Notes: generated by a model from the sequence alone, not told the origin. Numbered from the stretch's first letter, positions 12,816 through 24,600 are shown. The stretch is DNA of 64,000 nucleotides from Sclerodactyla briareus (GCA_026419785.1 JAODTK010005839.1:62001-126000), one strand, 5' to 3'. Made by a program: numbers and translations.

Positions 12816-13443
12816 ATCTTGATTGATTGTTGCAATGACATGCTTTGTTTCCGGAGCGATAAACGTAACGATTGAAATTGTTAATCATCATCAGGAGAAT
12901 GTTACATCTAGTCAAGGCCTATTCCGTCGGTTCTACCCGCTACTATTTTGCGAGTTGCGAATAGACAGAATTTATCAGAATATGTCCTGAAACAGCCGGT
13001 TTCCCTAAAAAAAATATATTCATATTCATAGAAAATTCCGATGATGCGTATATACATTATAGGCACAGGCCTATAGATCTACGCCAAATAATTTAGAGAG
13101 TTGCGGTCAGGGGATCAACGGCACTATTCGCACCGAAACGTATAGGAATCCCAGCAAACAGGTTTCTCTGTAAATCGCTCGATCGTAGGTTTCAGGCCTT
13201 GCAATGAAATTTAGATATCACTCATTGGGAGGACAGTTTGATTGCACTCAGCGTATTATTTTAATTTGAAACAATTTATCACTGTCCTAACAAAGGTGAA
13301 CGTGTGAAACAAAGGCATGCGGACCAAAACGTCATAGACTGTACCAAATAAAATCAATTACCTCAATATAGCACAGTTGATCATTCCTACCAACGTAAAG
13401 CATAAACTATTTACGCGAACCTAACCTCTTTTCTCTAATTAAG
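12816..13443. other. No gene recognised; probable intron before the next exon
   Basis: AT-rich sequence with no domain-bearing frame. It ends in a pyrimidine-rich stretch (CTAACCTCTTTTCTCTAATT) just before the acceptor AG at 13442-13443, so it is best read as intron. Confidence 0.5.
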
Positions 13444-13826
13444 TCACGACAGAAGATAGAACGGATTTTGCAAGTACTTTTGCAAATACAGAACGGATGC
13501 TAACAAAGTTAGATGTTGATGTTACCAGTGATTGGTCCACAAGCGATTTCTATGTCGAAGAGGCATCAACAGTGACAAACAGCAGTGCGATCTATACCAC
13601 ATATAGACCTACTACATTTCCCGAGACATTAACGAATAACCAAATCTGTCCTGTGCTCTTGCCCCCAATCAGCGATGAGCGACGTGTTGCCACGTTTGCG
13701 ATTATCTTACTCTGTCTCGCACCGATTGCTTTCGGTTACCTCGCGTTGATGATCTGGCTGGTGTTCGCAGGCCCAAAAGTGATGAGACAGACGGACGTCA
13801 CGGTGGATATGGACATGCTCCAGTAA
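13444..13826 (+). CDS. Terminal exon of an unidentified single-pass membrane protein (copy B)
   Basis: An open frame of 126 codons starts after a strong acceptor (pyrimidine tract ending TTAAG at 13443) and ends with TAA at 13824-13826. The first ~80 residues are rich in Thr, Ser, Asp and Glu, with an NSS glycosylation sequon, like a stalk. A hydrophobic segment follows (FAIILLCLAPIAFGYLALMI and on, about exon residues 82-107), then a short charged tail ending DMDMLQ. Layout, length and the DM..LQ ending resemble copy A at 1813-2286, and the two share downstream sequence, so they look like duplicated last exons of related genes or of one gene with alternative ends. I do not recognise the family; earlier exons were not found. 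The ATG at 13497 is probably internal. Confidence 0.55.
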
Positions 13827-13989
13827 CGGAGACTGTCAGCCTAATGATGATCAATATTAGCCGGGAGATTTACAGAGCGGTATCAGTGACTCTGCAACAC
13901 GCAAACATTCCAGTCCCATCTTGTCGATGAGCGAGGTCTTGGTCTCCACTTCAACCCACTGCATTACAATGAAGTGGTTTTTTTAGTTT

Positions 13990-14490
13990 TGTTTTGAGAT
14001 ATTAAAGGACGATTGCAGGATGAATTATGAGGAGGCTAATATATTCGCTGGGAGAAAACTGAATGCGTCAGTCCAAACCGGAAGTTCATACGACTTCCGG
14101 TTACAGAGTTAGCGTCCTTTGAAGTTTTGTACAGGGCTTGTGCAAGATCGAAAAGCATCCCTCATCATAATGAAGATGTCATACCTCTGCACACCCTGCG
14201 AACAATCTCGGTTTTCTATTGAAATTTACACATATTCTCACTCCGAAAAGCATTTGGTCTATGAAGAGGATACGTTAGTGGGTTGGTAAGTGTTGATGTT
14301 TCCTTGTGAGAGAAAGACAACGGCACTCTGCTAAATGTTGACCTCCTTCACAAAAAGACTACAATAAAATACATGACTAACTTTGGCGGGTTGTCCAAAT
14401 GTGACCTCATGCGTTATTGCGCACTTGGGATTCTCCTAATTTCTCTGCATAAGCACAAACTTTGAAGGCCAAAAACTCCATATAGGAACA
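13990..14490 (+). repeat. Dispersed ~500-bp repeat, copy 2 of 3
   Basis: Shares the ordered motifs described for 4975-5490 (GGAGGCTAATATATTCGCTGGGAGA, CAAGATCGAAAAGCATCCC, CACACCCTGCGAACAATC, TTGGTAAGTG). It starts within 200 bases of the stop codon of membrane exon copy B, so part of it may be 3' UTR. It is closer to copy 3 (16310-16880) than to copy 1; for example both carry GCATCCC..ATGATGTCAT-like text and GTCAGTC. Confidence 0.65.
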
Positions 14491-14859
14491 TCGTCTAGAC
14501 TCTAGGGGTCCATAAATTGTACTTATTTGCCAATAGGGAGGGTTAGGCCAATATGAGGGCGCACTACCATTGGGTTTCTCCGAACTCAACCCCACATACC
14601 CCTCCTTACCCCCCCCCCCCCCCCCCGACAAATCTCTCGGTACGTGCATGAATTATTACTTTGGCTGAGATCAATGTGTTGTCGTTACAAGGGGACATGC
14701 ACTAAGACGAGTGTCGAGGATTTTCCTAGGATCTACATTACCAATGTGCCATGTCAAATGATTCGTGATCCAGCAGCGCAGCTATTTGAGGTTTGTCGTC
14801 TGGCGTTTCTTGGCAAGACGTCACGGCGAAACTAGAAAAAGCCAAAAGGCTTAGTGATT

Positions 14860-15508
14860 CCTGACTGATCTTGACTTAATCAAGGTAAGCATTGTCATTT
14901 CACAGGCTTACAAGTTTAACAATAGGGACCATGAGTGTAGTAAATTCATTATGGAGAACTTACATACAAAGTATGAATTTCATCCATCCAGGCGAGGTCT
15001 GGTTAACAACCTAATAAGTAATTCCGGGCTCACTGTGTTAACAAGATTTTCAGACTTTGTCCTGCGTCCTCTTGACCTTTGACATAACCCCCAAAATTTG
15101 ATCTGTACTGATTATGAGGAACCCCATACGCATTATGAACTTCATCCCTCCAGGTTGGGTTGAGTTTATCGTGTTAACAATCTGAATTTGCCATATTATC
15201 ATTTTTACTAAATTTTCCATTTTCACGCTACAACTGACTTCTCTACCCCAAAAGACGATAGGTCCATGCACTCCCATGAGAAAACTGCCTACCGAATTTC
15301 AACTTGATCGGAACCAGGCATTCTGGACCTATCGTGTAAACGAGATTCTAAGACTTGACCTCTCTTGACCTTAGATGACATTTGACCTGACCGACCCCTA
15401 ACAATTGCGATCAGGTACTCATTATGGGAACCCATATACCAAGTATGAACTCCATTCATCCAGTGGGGTCAAGTTATCGTGTTAACAAGGCTAGGCGTCA
15501 CAACACAC

Positions 15509-15559
<51 letters not shown>

Positions 15560-16020
15560 CTTACAAGATTTACAATAGGGACCATCTAGTACCCATTATG
15601 GGGAAACTGCATGTGTATGTAAGTATGAACTTCATCCAGGTGAAGTCTTCGAGGCAAACCATATTTCAACCTGATCAGACCAGGCACTTCTGGATTTCAA
15701 GATCTTCAGACTCTGACCTATCTTGACCTCAGATAACTTTTGACCTGACCCCAAAACACTAGAATCATGTACTCATCATGGGGAACCTACATGCCAAGTA
15801 TGAGCTTCATCCTCACGTGGATCCGAAAGTTAATCACATAAAAATGAAGAAAGCATAAAATTGTCTCGGCCAACAAATTAATTTTTCACAATTTCCCATT
15901 TCCCCCTGAAACTGACCTCCAATCTACAACCAAAAACAATAGGGTTTCTGATAACTCCACATAGGAAAGCTGCATACCGAATTTTAACCTGATCAGACCA
16001 GGGGGTGTACGTAACAGCGT
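14860..16020 (+). repeat. Degenerate minisatellite, ~160-180-bp period (array 2)
   Basis: Seven units can be anchored on the phrase CATTATGGGGAACC..CATAC.AAGTATGAACTTCATCC, at about 14949, 15113, 15274, 15421, 15595, 15777 and 15957. Within each unit TCTTGACCTTAGATGAC, TTTGACCTGACCCC and CAAAAC recur. The same family forms the array at 6520-7255. An AC microsatellite has grown inside one unit. Open frames here are by-products. Confidence 0.75.
15502..15557 (+). repeat. (AC)n microsatellite
   Basis: About 27 dinucleotide AC repeats with one CG interruption near the left end. It lies between two minisatellite motifs and produces a poly-His-Thr frame that is not a gene. Confidence 0.95.
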
Positions 16021-16309
16021 CCGAATTTCAGGAACAAGACAACGACGTAGTCCCACACGCAGGCCACATCTCTGCTCATATATTTTGGCGGGAAAAGACA
16101 GTTTGAGTGTTATACTCGTTTGTTTCTCTGTGTTTTGCACCCATACTATGCACTGGATTTAGTCCGCCCAGTAAGGGATAGGGAAAGGAAAAGACGGAAT
16201 GGGGAGAGGGAGAGGGCGGAAGCAAAACGGAAACGAGGAAAAAGTAGGCAGGTTTCCGGAGAGCTATTTTGAATGTAGGCTTGCGCGAACAGTTGAACGA
16301 CCGAGACAC

Positions 16310-16880
16310 AGTGTTTAAGGACAACTGCAAGATTAATTATAAAGAGAGGTTAATATATGAGCTGAGAGAACAAACTGACTGCGTCAGTCTATTAAACCCG
16401 AAGTTTATATGGACGACTTTTCCGTTACGGAGTTACGTCCTTTGATGTTTGTGCCAGTGTATGCGCAAGATCGGAAAGCATCCCATCTTGCAATAATAAA
16501 TGATGTCATATTTGCACAACCTGCAAACAATCTTTGTTTTCTATTGAAATTCACACATTATTTTCACTTCGACAAAACATTAGTCTATGGGAGAAGTTGT
16601 TTGTAGGAGGTTGGTAGGTGGGGATGGTTACTTTGGTGATAGAAAGACAACAGACTGCTGAATGTTGACCTATCACAAAATGAAGCAATGAAATACATTG
16701 AACATAACTTCCTGCCCGGGTTTTCTCAATTGTGACGTCATGCTGATCGCGCCAATGGGATTTCTCTGCATAATGATTCAAACCTTTGAGGCCCAAAAAC
16801 TTTTTTGGCCACAATAGGAACATCGTATTGAAATGGGGTTGGACCTTACAGATAGTTTTTTTCGCATTCCCTACGTACGA
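16310..16880 (+). repeat. Dispersed ~500-bp repeat, copy 3 of 3
   Basis: Contains AAGGACAACTGCAAGATTAA, GCGCAAGATCGGAAAGCATC, ACAACCTGCAAACAATC, GGTTGGTAGGTGGGGATGG and ACAATAGGAACATCGTATTG in the same order as the copies at 4975 and 13990. No terminal repeats or protein coding were found. Confidence 0.65.
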
Positions 16881-17059
16881 TATATCCACGCCTGTTAGTT
16901 GTCCTTCAACGCTTATAGGAACTGATTACTGACTAGGAACTAGTAGTGGCTCTGTTTCAAGTTGTTCACGCGAGGTCGAACCTAACGTGTGACGGTTGAT
17001 GACATATGCTATTCCCTGAATATATGGATATGAAAACTAATGGGGAATATACTTGCTTC

Positions 17060-17565
17060 TGAAACCGAAAGAGGAATAGGATTTTGCTTAGTTTGTGCCC
17101 AGGAAATGTTATTTCCGGTGACCTGGGGTGTATCAAAACGTAAACTTTCTCTACGCTATGCGCAACCTCTAGTGCACTCGAGTCACTTAGATGATCGACG
17201 GGAAAATGCGACATGGAACACCGAGCGTATGATGGCGGTTAAGACGCAATTTTTAAACGATTTGGGATGTAAAAACTTCTTATGTCCACTTCCAAGGCAA
17301 CAAAAGGAATCGAGTTGTTCAGTTTGTGCCCAGGCTATGCTATTTTCGATTATCCGTGGGCATCAAAACCCCAGAATTCCCTTGACGGCAACGCCCAAGA
17401 ACCCGTGGTGGCGTTTTCCGCTTAGATAATTGACGGGAAAATGCGATGAGGTCAAAAACCTTGCATCGTAACAGCTGAAATCCAATTAACAAAGTAGCCA
17501 TGGATGTAGAAACCGATTAATCAACTGCTAAAAAGGAATCGGGTCGTTCCGTCTTAGTGTCCAGG
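17060..17565 (+). repeat. Direct tandem repeat, ~231-bp unit, 2.2 units
   Basis: The phrase GTTTGTGCCCAGG..ATG(T/C)TATTT occurs at about 17092 and again at 17323, and a third diverged TTAGTGTCCAGGATC is at about 17553, a spacing of 231 bases. GACGGGAAAATGCGA recurs at about 17199 and 17434. The unit is longer than those of the other arrays. A 129-codon frame spans both units but has no recognisable domain; I list it as repeat. Confidence 0.7.
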
Positions 17566-17635
17566 ATCCGAAGAGCTCTGGAAGGATCAACTCATTCTCT
17601 GCAACACGCTATACTCGCCATATAATACAAGAATA

Positions 17636-17688
17636 ATAATATATATAATAATAATAATAATAATAATATATAATAATAATAATAATGG
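17636..17688 (+). repeat. (ATA)n / (TAA)n microsatellite
   Basis: Mixed ATA/TAA triplet repeats with two ATATATA interruptions. Confidence 0.9.
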
Positions 17689-17689
17689 T

Positions 17690-18475
17690 GTGACAGACTC
17701 TGAGCACAAGGGTAGACGAGGTGCATGTCAGGACGTGGGACTCCTCCGCCTGTCGGGCCGATAGGGGGGGGGACCGTCCTCCCCTTGCACTTCCCTGGAA
17801 GCATAAAATATTTGCTGTGTGCTGTTACTCGTGCTAGTAGGTGACGCGGAGCGTGTATTTGTTTGTCTTCTTCCGTTCTGGTTCTCCAGACCACTGATTG
17901 GTCCAAAATCAAGTGTACATTACGAGTCATCTTTGATCATTTGCTAGGAGGCGGGTATCCAGGATTTTTGTTATTCCGGGTGAGCGGATAGCTCTATAAT
18001 AAGTGGAGCGCTGCTATGAGAGTAGGGTGGAAGAAGCGTAGCGTACAAGAATATTTTGATACTGACAAAGCGAAGACGTTCAACTGGTAATCAAATTCAC
18101 CATAATAGGTAGTCCTGGCGAGTTTTCGGGTAAATTCTTTGGGCAGACTACAGAACGTCGGAAATGCGCTCCTGGTATTCCAGATAATTCCGACTGTGTC
18201 ACTCTCTGCCAGATTTCCCCCTTATTCGTGTACCGCATACGATTCACTTATAGTAGTCCTACGTGTGTGTGTTCTGTTCAGCTATAGATGACAAACTATT
18301 CTCTTGAATAATTCTTGAAGAGGTTCATCAGGTAGTAATCCAAAAATTATAAAAGCTTTCTTATAAACTACCAGAGACAATTACTATTTTGACGTCACGT
18401 TTCATCATAAATGACCCCCTTTCCCCCAGTGATGGCGCTAACTACAATTCTTCGTAGACATGTGACATTATTGTA
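17690..18475. other. No gene recognised
   Basis: A 112-codon minus-strand frame overlaps the microsatellite and has no domain. Nothing else can be supported. Confidence 0.4.
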
Positions 18476-18477
18476 AG

Positions 18478-18785
18478 CGGCCCCAGCTTCCGTCTTATCC
18501 AATCGCCCTCGATTTTCTGTTGCGATCCCGACCTATGATTTCACACAGCTTTTATCATCTATAAAGTGTGGTTTGCTTCTTGTGTATTGGTCTGTGACTG
18601 CCGATTTGTGAATGATCATGCTCTTGTTAATCTTCTCTCCTCATGGAGGCTGTCACAGTCCTTTTGGTGCTCTTTTAGTCTTACCCCAAGCGTTCTTCCT
18701 GTCTCTCCTATGTAGGATAACTCGCAAGACTTGCAAGGAATTCCATACACCACTTCGCCTGTTCCTGTCACGCTCTCTCTTTCCC
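18478..18785 (-). pseudogene. GIY-YIG endonuclease domain of the Penelope-like element
   Basis: On the minus strand the frame reads EVVYGIPCKSCELSYIGETG followed by RTLGVRLKEHQKDCDS. It holds the first GIY-like strand (VVYGIPC), the YIG motif (SYIGETGR), the catalytic Arg position and the C-x2-C pair typical of Penelope endonucleases. After a frameshift KSAVTDQY and RDRNRKSRAI continue the usual C-terminus. It cuts target DNA for retroelement insertion in intact relatives; here stops disable it. Confidence 0.85.
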
Positions 18786-18842
18786 TCTGGGTACCAACAA
18801 CTGTCTCATCGTGTCATGAGCGTCACCACCCTCTCAAAAGTG

Positions 18843-18965
18843 TGGGGAGGGGGGGGGGGGATATGGCCACATTTTCCAAAATTTTACTGTGTGAAAATGT
18901 TTTAAGTCAATTGGGACATTGTCAAAAAGTGGGGTGGGGGCAGTCCCACCCCCCCCCCCACCTGT
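18843..18965. repeat. G/C-run-bounded insert within the Penelope-like element
   Basis: The insert starts with GTGGGG plus a G run (12 G at ~18850) and ends with a C run (10 C at ~18950) just before ACC. These ends are quasi-inverted. It interrupts an otherwise readable retroelement linker, so it arrived after the element. It resembles the G-run style of the MITE at 24527 but lacks that element's recognisable ends. Confidence 0.4.
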
Positions 18966-19426
18966 TGACGCCCATGCATCGTGTTCGTCGGCTTCATTGC
19001 TGTCTCGATGTCATATTTCAAAAAAAATCCTTTGTGCCTTCTCAGATACTCGTTCCACGTAGGGGATGCACTACTGTTCCCTTAATTTCCCCTCCTTCGC
19101 GTTTGACCCTGTCTACTTATCAGCTGAAATAACCACGCTAACGCCGAACTTCCCGTTCTTCAACCAACCTGTTGCGATCATCAGTAACAATCTTTTGGCA
19201 GCGATCTAACAATGTTCTGACAACTCCGAACTTGTGATGTAACGGATGCTGGGAAGTTAAAATACTGATCTGTGTATCTTTTTTTTTTAAACAATAATTA
19301 ATTTGTTTTATGTTTTTCTGTTTTTTTTTTTTTTTTGACAATTAGGGTGTCAGTAGTGAACTTGATACTACCTGCATTATCTGTCTTGGTAAAGTGTTCA
19401 GTTATAGTTGTCCACTTGTCCTTTTT

Positions 19427-19723
19427 TTACGTCACGTCATCAACAAATCTCTTCCATATACGTGGCTTGGAATCCGAGTCGGCAGAATTTAGGGCCTCTT
19501 GCTCTAAATTTTCCATGTAAAGATTGGCTACAATAGGAGAGACCGGGTACCCATGGCCGCGCCAAACTTCTGTTAATACACAACATCCCCGAATTTGGAG
19601 TAGTAGTTTCAACGCCAAATAGCGGAGGGTGATGATATCATCGACTTCAGGAGCAGAAGAGGATGAGATTTCGATGCCAGACCAGTGTTCGCTATTCACT
19701 AACACCTTCGCAGATGTTGCCAT
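19427..19723 (-). pseudogene. Penelope-like reverse-transcriptase domain fragment
   Basis: The 98-residue frame contains VDDIITLRYLALKLLLQ, then GYPVSPIVANLYMENLE and PRIWKRFVDDV, which are the conserved fingers and catalytic motifs of Penelope-family RT (SPVSPIVANLYME..FE, W.RYVDD). The FVDD box holds the catalytic Asp pair. The preceding N-terminal RT motifs are not recognisable above 19723, so the copy is 5'-truncated. Confidence 0.85.
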
Positions 19724-19749
19724 AAGGTAGTGAACAACGCCTTTTAGCG

Positions 19750-21555
19750 GATGACACGCTTAAAGAACGGGCTGCTCCTGAAGCCGTCGACACCATCAAA
19801 TAGGATGTATACCGTCTTTAATGGCTTTTTCTTTGCACACACACAGGAAAAGAAGCAAATTACAGCTTTTCTTTCGCAATGGTCTTTATTTGTATTCATA
19901 TCCCATACTCATGAAGCTGGTCCCAGACCACTATGAGCAAAACATGGCATATACATGCAATATCGGGCTGGCAGTAGGCACAGGAAAGAGAAGCTGCTAC
20001 ACTTAAAGTACAATGGTTATGCGACAGTCATTTTAAGCTGCACAGATGAAAAGAGGACATGTCAAAACCCCCACAACCAAAATTTGGCGATTCTGGCATG
20101 TTCCCTTGTTGAGTTACTTACTTCAATTGAATTAATTTCACCCTACTGTAACTGAGGCCTATTGACTTACACAGTAAATGCGATATTTACACCATTATAG
20201 CAGAAAAATATTAGTTATATATATGAATGGAATTTTTCTTCCATAACTTGTGAACAAACTTGTATGTTTTCAACCAGATTGTTAGCTCTTTTGTAGGTAG
20301 GTAGGTAAAAACACATGTTTGGATTGACTTCGTATTACACAGGGTACCCGGTTACTCTTGTGACGTCACGGGGCACATTGTGCAATAGCAAAATTGTCTC
20401 GTCTTCACACTCGAATGGGCTGACGTATCTCCGAGGTTCGATCAGGTTTCCGAAATATACTAGATATAAGACACCATCAGCATTAGCTAGGTTTAACAGA
20501 CCATCCGTACTTTTAAAAACAGATTAAGTACTGTAAGTCCATTAAATATGGGATAATTTGCATCCACTCCCATGCTAACAGGTGGAAGATGTATGGGTTA
20601 AGCTCTGCAGAACCTGATTTAGTGCAGTTGCCTCAATAATAATATCACATACCTATGTAGCACCTTTTCACCAAAGTGCTCAGAGCACTCACAGATATTA
20701 CATCTCCTGATCAACCAATGTGGATACCTTTGTACTAGAGACAAGGTGGGCTCCTAAAAATGGAATCTCAGAGGTGCGGGATGTAGTACGAGTGTAAAAA
20801 CCACATTTCTGCAAAGGAAATTAACACTCTTGAGATGCCCGATTCACACTTTTATATCGGCTGATATGTCTCAGTGTTTGAGAACTTTGATATTTTCAAT
20901 AAGAAGTATCAAAAGTCAGGTAAACTTTTCATGACTATTGGGGAGGGAGCTCATGAGAGAATACCTTCCTTGGATATATTTTTGTGGGAATGAAAAGAAG
21001 AAAGAGAATAAACTTATTCGGTGAGTTAATTGACTCAAACTCCAAAATTTCTGGCATAGTCCGACTCACTTGTGTCTTGTATTGTTGCCTTTTCCAGGCC
21101 TGACTCACACGACTAGATCAGTTTCAAACTGCATTGTGAAAATGTTGGGTCGCTGCTCATGGGAGAGGGTGCTCACAGAAGAGGGGGGGGGGGGGGCTTA
21201 CGGAAGAGGGGCGCCTAACGGAATGAATACGGTATTAACGTACTATCTGGACCTAGCCTGCTTCAATACTGCTGTACACCATGAAGTGAAGTTATGTAAT
21301 ATAATGTTAAACCAAACAGTCACAGCCCGGATGAGAAATCCTCTGAACTCAGAAGAACTTAAAAAAGGCCACAATGTCTGCAAAAGGTAGCAGGTTAATG
21401 AATCCCTCTATGAACTAAAACAACTACTGCCAAATTAAAGGATAAAACAAAAACTTGCGAGTGATTCAACGGGCAAAGCCCAACCTTTGACCTGTTTCGA
21501 TAACTCAGAGTGAAACGAAAACAAACCATCTCGAAAGATAGGTGGGCAACACTAT
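19750..21555. other. No gene recognised; region downstream of KRTCAP2
   Basis: No domain-bearing frame. A phrase at ~20660 (TAGCACCTTTTCACCAAAGTGC and on) looks like a piece of a dispersed repeat, but I could not define it. A G13 run lies at ~21183. The 3' UTR of KRTCAP2 must begin at 21561 and run leftward; I did not find a convincing AATAAA on the minus strand close by. Confidence 0.4.
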
Positions 21556-21561
21556 TGTCAT

Positions 21562-21664
21562 TTACTTCCTCTTCTTGCCTGACGTCTGGGCCACCGGGGG
21601 TGGAGCATATTTACCCTGTGAGACCTTGTTAATGTAGTAGAGTGCCAGAATAGAGAACAGGAAG
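21562..21664 (-). CDS. KRTCAP2: KRTCAP2 terminal exon
   Basis: 103 bases after the acceptor TTTTGTCTACACAG. It completes the split Cys codon, then encodes FLFSILALYYINKV, a Pro-rich linker and a basic end GKKRK before TAA (minus-strand stop at 21564-21562). The YYIN(K) motif is diagnostic. A different minus-strand frame over the same DNA is a shadow. Confidence 0.9.
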
Positions 21665-24600
21665 CTGTGTAGACAAAATGAAAGAGAAATTCATTCGGGA
21701 ATGTTAGGCTGATGACGATGATGAATAAGAGAGATGTCAAATCCAGTGTGGTCGTTAAATGCCAATGATCATGTAATTATGACTGGACATTTGGTACTTC
21801 CTATGTATCACATTACAGCGGAAACTCCACACCAAATTTCAGCCGATTATAGTGTACCGATAAGGCACAATCAGCTATTGAAAAATTTGCCTTGTGACCT
21901 CACAGGGGGAACTGCAGTATCCTCTTTTAAATAAGGTCAATGTAAAATATGTACCTTTGAAAATCTTGCGGATCCGAATAAGAACCTACAAAATTGTTCA
22001 CAAATAATGAAGAATTATCTCATTTATTTCTGAGTGAATACCCTTTTTCGTCTTCCTGAAATCATGGTGCTAAAATGCAGCATTTAACTGTGTAGGGTCT
22101 ATGGGTAGCCTTTGCATCGTTCCCCCTGTGAAGTCATAGATTCCTTGGAATCCTCAAGGAAAAAAGGAAGTTTGGGGCTCCCGCTCGTGAACCAGAGCCT
22201 AGCTGCGGGGCTTAGATTCCCGACACCTCGCCCTAAGCCTAATGACTCTTAAGGTCCAGAAGACGGGGCCAAGTGGCTGTTTTTTTTTTGGCTGGACCAG
22301 CAGTTTCCTCCCCCAGCGCGAACACCAGGTACTCATTACAGCTGAGTGGGCCGGGACGCCCCAGCAGCCAGAATTAACTGGCGCGATGAACGGTAGCTAG
22401 AGTTCGCGCCCACCGAACTTTCCAGATTGCTCGGGCTACCTGGCAGCCGATTGTGTTTCCTTCATGTCTAGATTTTTTTCTCCTGCCTTGAGAAGAAACC
22501 AACATGTCTCCTCTGGGATTCGAACCAACAACCGTTGGGTTCCAAGCATCATCACCAGACCACTAGACCAGACATTATCCTCAAGAGTAAATTAAACTAT
22601 CCCAACAAAGCAACATGCTAGAACCATCCAATTGGATGTGGGGTTTTGATATGTCCTTCCTTCACATGTGCTAGTTTAAAGCAAATCTGTCAGATGACCA
22701 TTGGTCTTTAACTACATGTACAGTAGCACAAGTGGAAATAGGCATATCAAGATCCCACAGCCCATGCCTCAAATCTGAAGGTTCTAGCATTTTCTCTGCT
22801 GAATTATCAGTTCACATTTGAGTGATTCAAAGTCATTGGGGAAGGGGATTTGGATGGCAAAGGCTGTCCATAGATTTTAACAACATAAATCTGTATGTTT
22901 GACACCAGCTAGCAGTATAAAAATAGGTAGTCACACAGAAATGACTGGAAATATTCCATTATATTTTGTGAAGATTTAATTAATATCCAATCTATGGTTT
23001 GCAAAGGACATATTTTACATTGATTTCATATCACAAAGGATCCTGCAGTCTTCTTGTGGCTTCACATGAGGGAATTTTGCAATATCTGGTTGTGCCCTAT
23101 TGCCGCACTCGGAACACTGAATTGGGGTTCAGCGTGCAATTTGCAATAACAGAACGAAGGTATATTTTAGTAGAGGTATAAAATTATTACTAGTATTTGA
23201 ATGCTTCTCATGTATTTGTTCAGTGTGTACTAAAACAACTACTGAAAAGTATTTTTCAGTAGTTGTTCCTCTGCAGGACACATTGTGCAATGCCATAGCT
23301 GTAATGTCTGAACCTATTTTCCTCCAGGAGGTAGATTTTGACTGTTACGCACCAAGTTTTCCAAGAACGCAGTGCAGGGCAGCAGTGGGGGAGGGGTGGT
23401 GGGGGGTAGTACTCACCAGGTGGTTACACAGACTCTGTGGACCAGGCCAGATACAAACATAGCGAATACCAAGGACCCAGCAACTGGTGGTGAGAGAATA
23501 CAGAACAAAAAAAAAAAAAAAAAACATTTGTTTTGTACCACAGCTTAAACGGGTCTGGCAATCAGGTTCCCATGGTAAAAAGTTATTAATATCCTCTCAA
23601 TGAAGCAGAGCAGTTGATAAGTCTGCTGCAGTGTTTCCTCTGAGGCCTGTATACGCCGTTTTGATGCAGCGCCTCAGTCCTCACTGACCTTCAGAGCAAG
23701 AAGTTCAAGAGAAGGGTTTTGTACTGCAAATCAGGTGCTTATTAGGGAATTTGACTCAATAGCAATTTTGCAAATTGACAAAATGACAATTTTGCATACG
23801 GCCAACATTTTAGAGGGAACACTGGTCTGCTGTCTGCATCCTAAACACTACATCAATGTTCAATTCAAGCAACAGAGAGAGAGATGAGCAGATCGTTTGG
23901 CTCCAAGCTTCAGGAACATGAAACCATTTTTCGTCCATTGAAAGATGGCTTCTCGCCTCTTGCAATTGCTCTCGCTGTTTTTTGTTCCCATTCCTGCAGG
24001 ACTTGTGGGACACTATCTTGATTCCAAGTCAACTTCAGGAAATCTCAGTAGTATTCACGTTCATTTTCAATTTACTAAACTGACCAAAGCACCTACAGTA
24101 TGCAACTCTTTGCAGACACCAGTGACAGCAATTTCACAAGCCCCTTCATTAACAGTTTTCCTCCAAGCTGGTATTTTATTCATTTATTCATTAATTCAGA
24201 CGAGCATCCCCACAGCTTCTTCTTTGACCTAACTGACCCTAACACAATCCATAGTCATCATTTTGAGTGTGAATATGTTTATTGAATCCTAACCTGATTT
24301 CATAGCAATTCTGAACAGTTTTATTGAATGCACATGATGAGAAAGAGAAAGAAAAAAACTATCCTCAATGCTACTCGTTATTGAAGAAAACTGCATATTT
24401 TAGATAATATTTCAGGTTTTTTCCAATCCCCAAAGCTACATGTAACTAGACTTAGTGTTGCAAGTATCATCTATCTATCAAGGCCCACAGGAATGTTGTG
24501 AAATGAACATCTACCTGGCCACAGGCCAAGGGCGCAGCCACTGTCTGAAAGTTGGGGGGGTCAAAGCAATTTGGGGGGGTCCGAAGCAGTGATGGGAAAC

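Larger units (their letters stand above)
18478..19723 (-). mobile_element. Penelope-like retroelement, decayed (RT plus GIY-YIG endonuclease)
   Basis: Read on the minus strand from 19723 down, the parts of a Penelope-like element occur in the expected order. First comes the RT (19427-19723), then its C-terminal part (about 19138-19420, with HPLHHKFGVVRTLLDRC and IVTDD), a linker (about 19020-19130, FLKYDIETAMKPTNTM), and the GIY-YIG nuclease (about 18478-18785). A G/C-rich insert of ~120 bases (18843-18965) splits the linker. Frames shift several times and stops are present, so the copy is dead. Terminal repeats were not identified. Confidence 0.85.

Noticed and set aside
15424..15726. 100-codon frame with poly-His/Thr
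   Set aside because: It is a translation of the AC microsatellite within a minisatellite.
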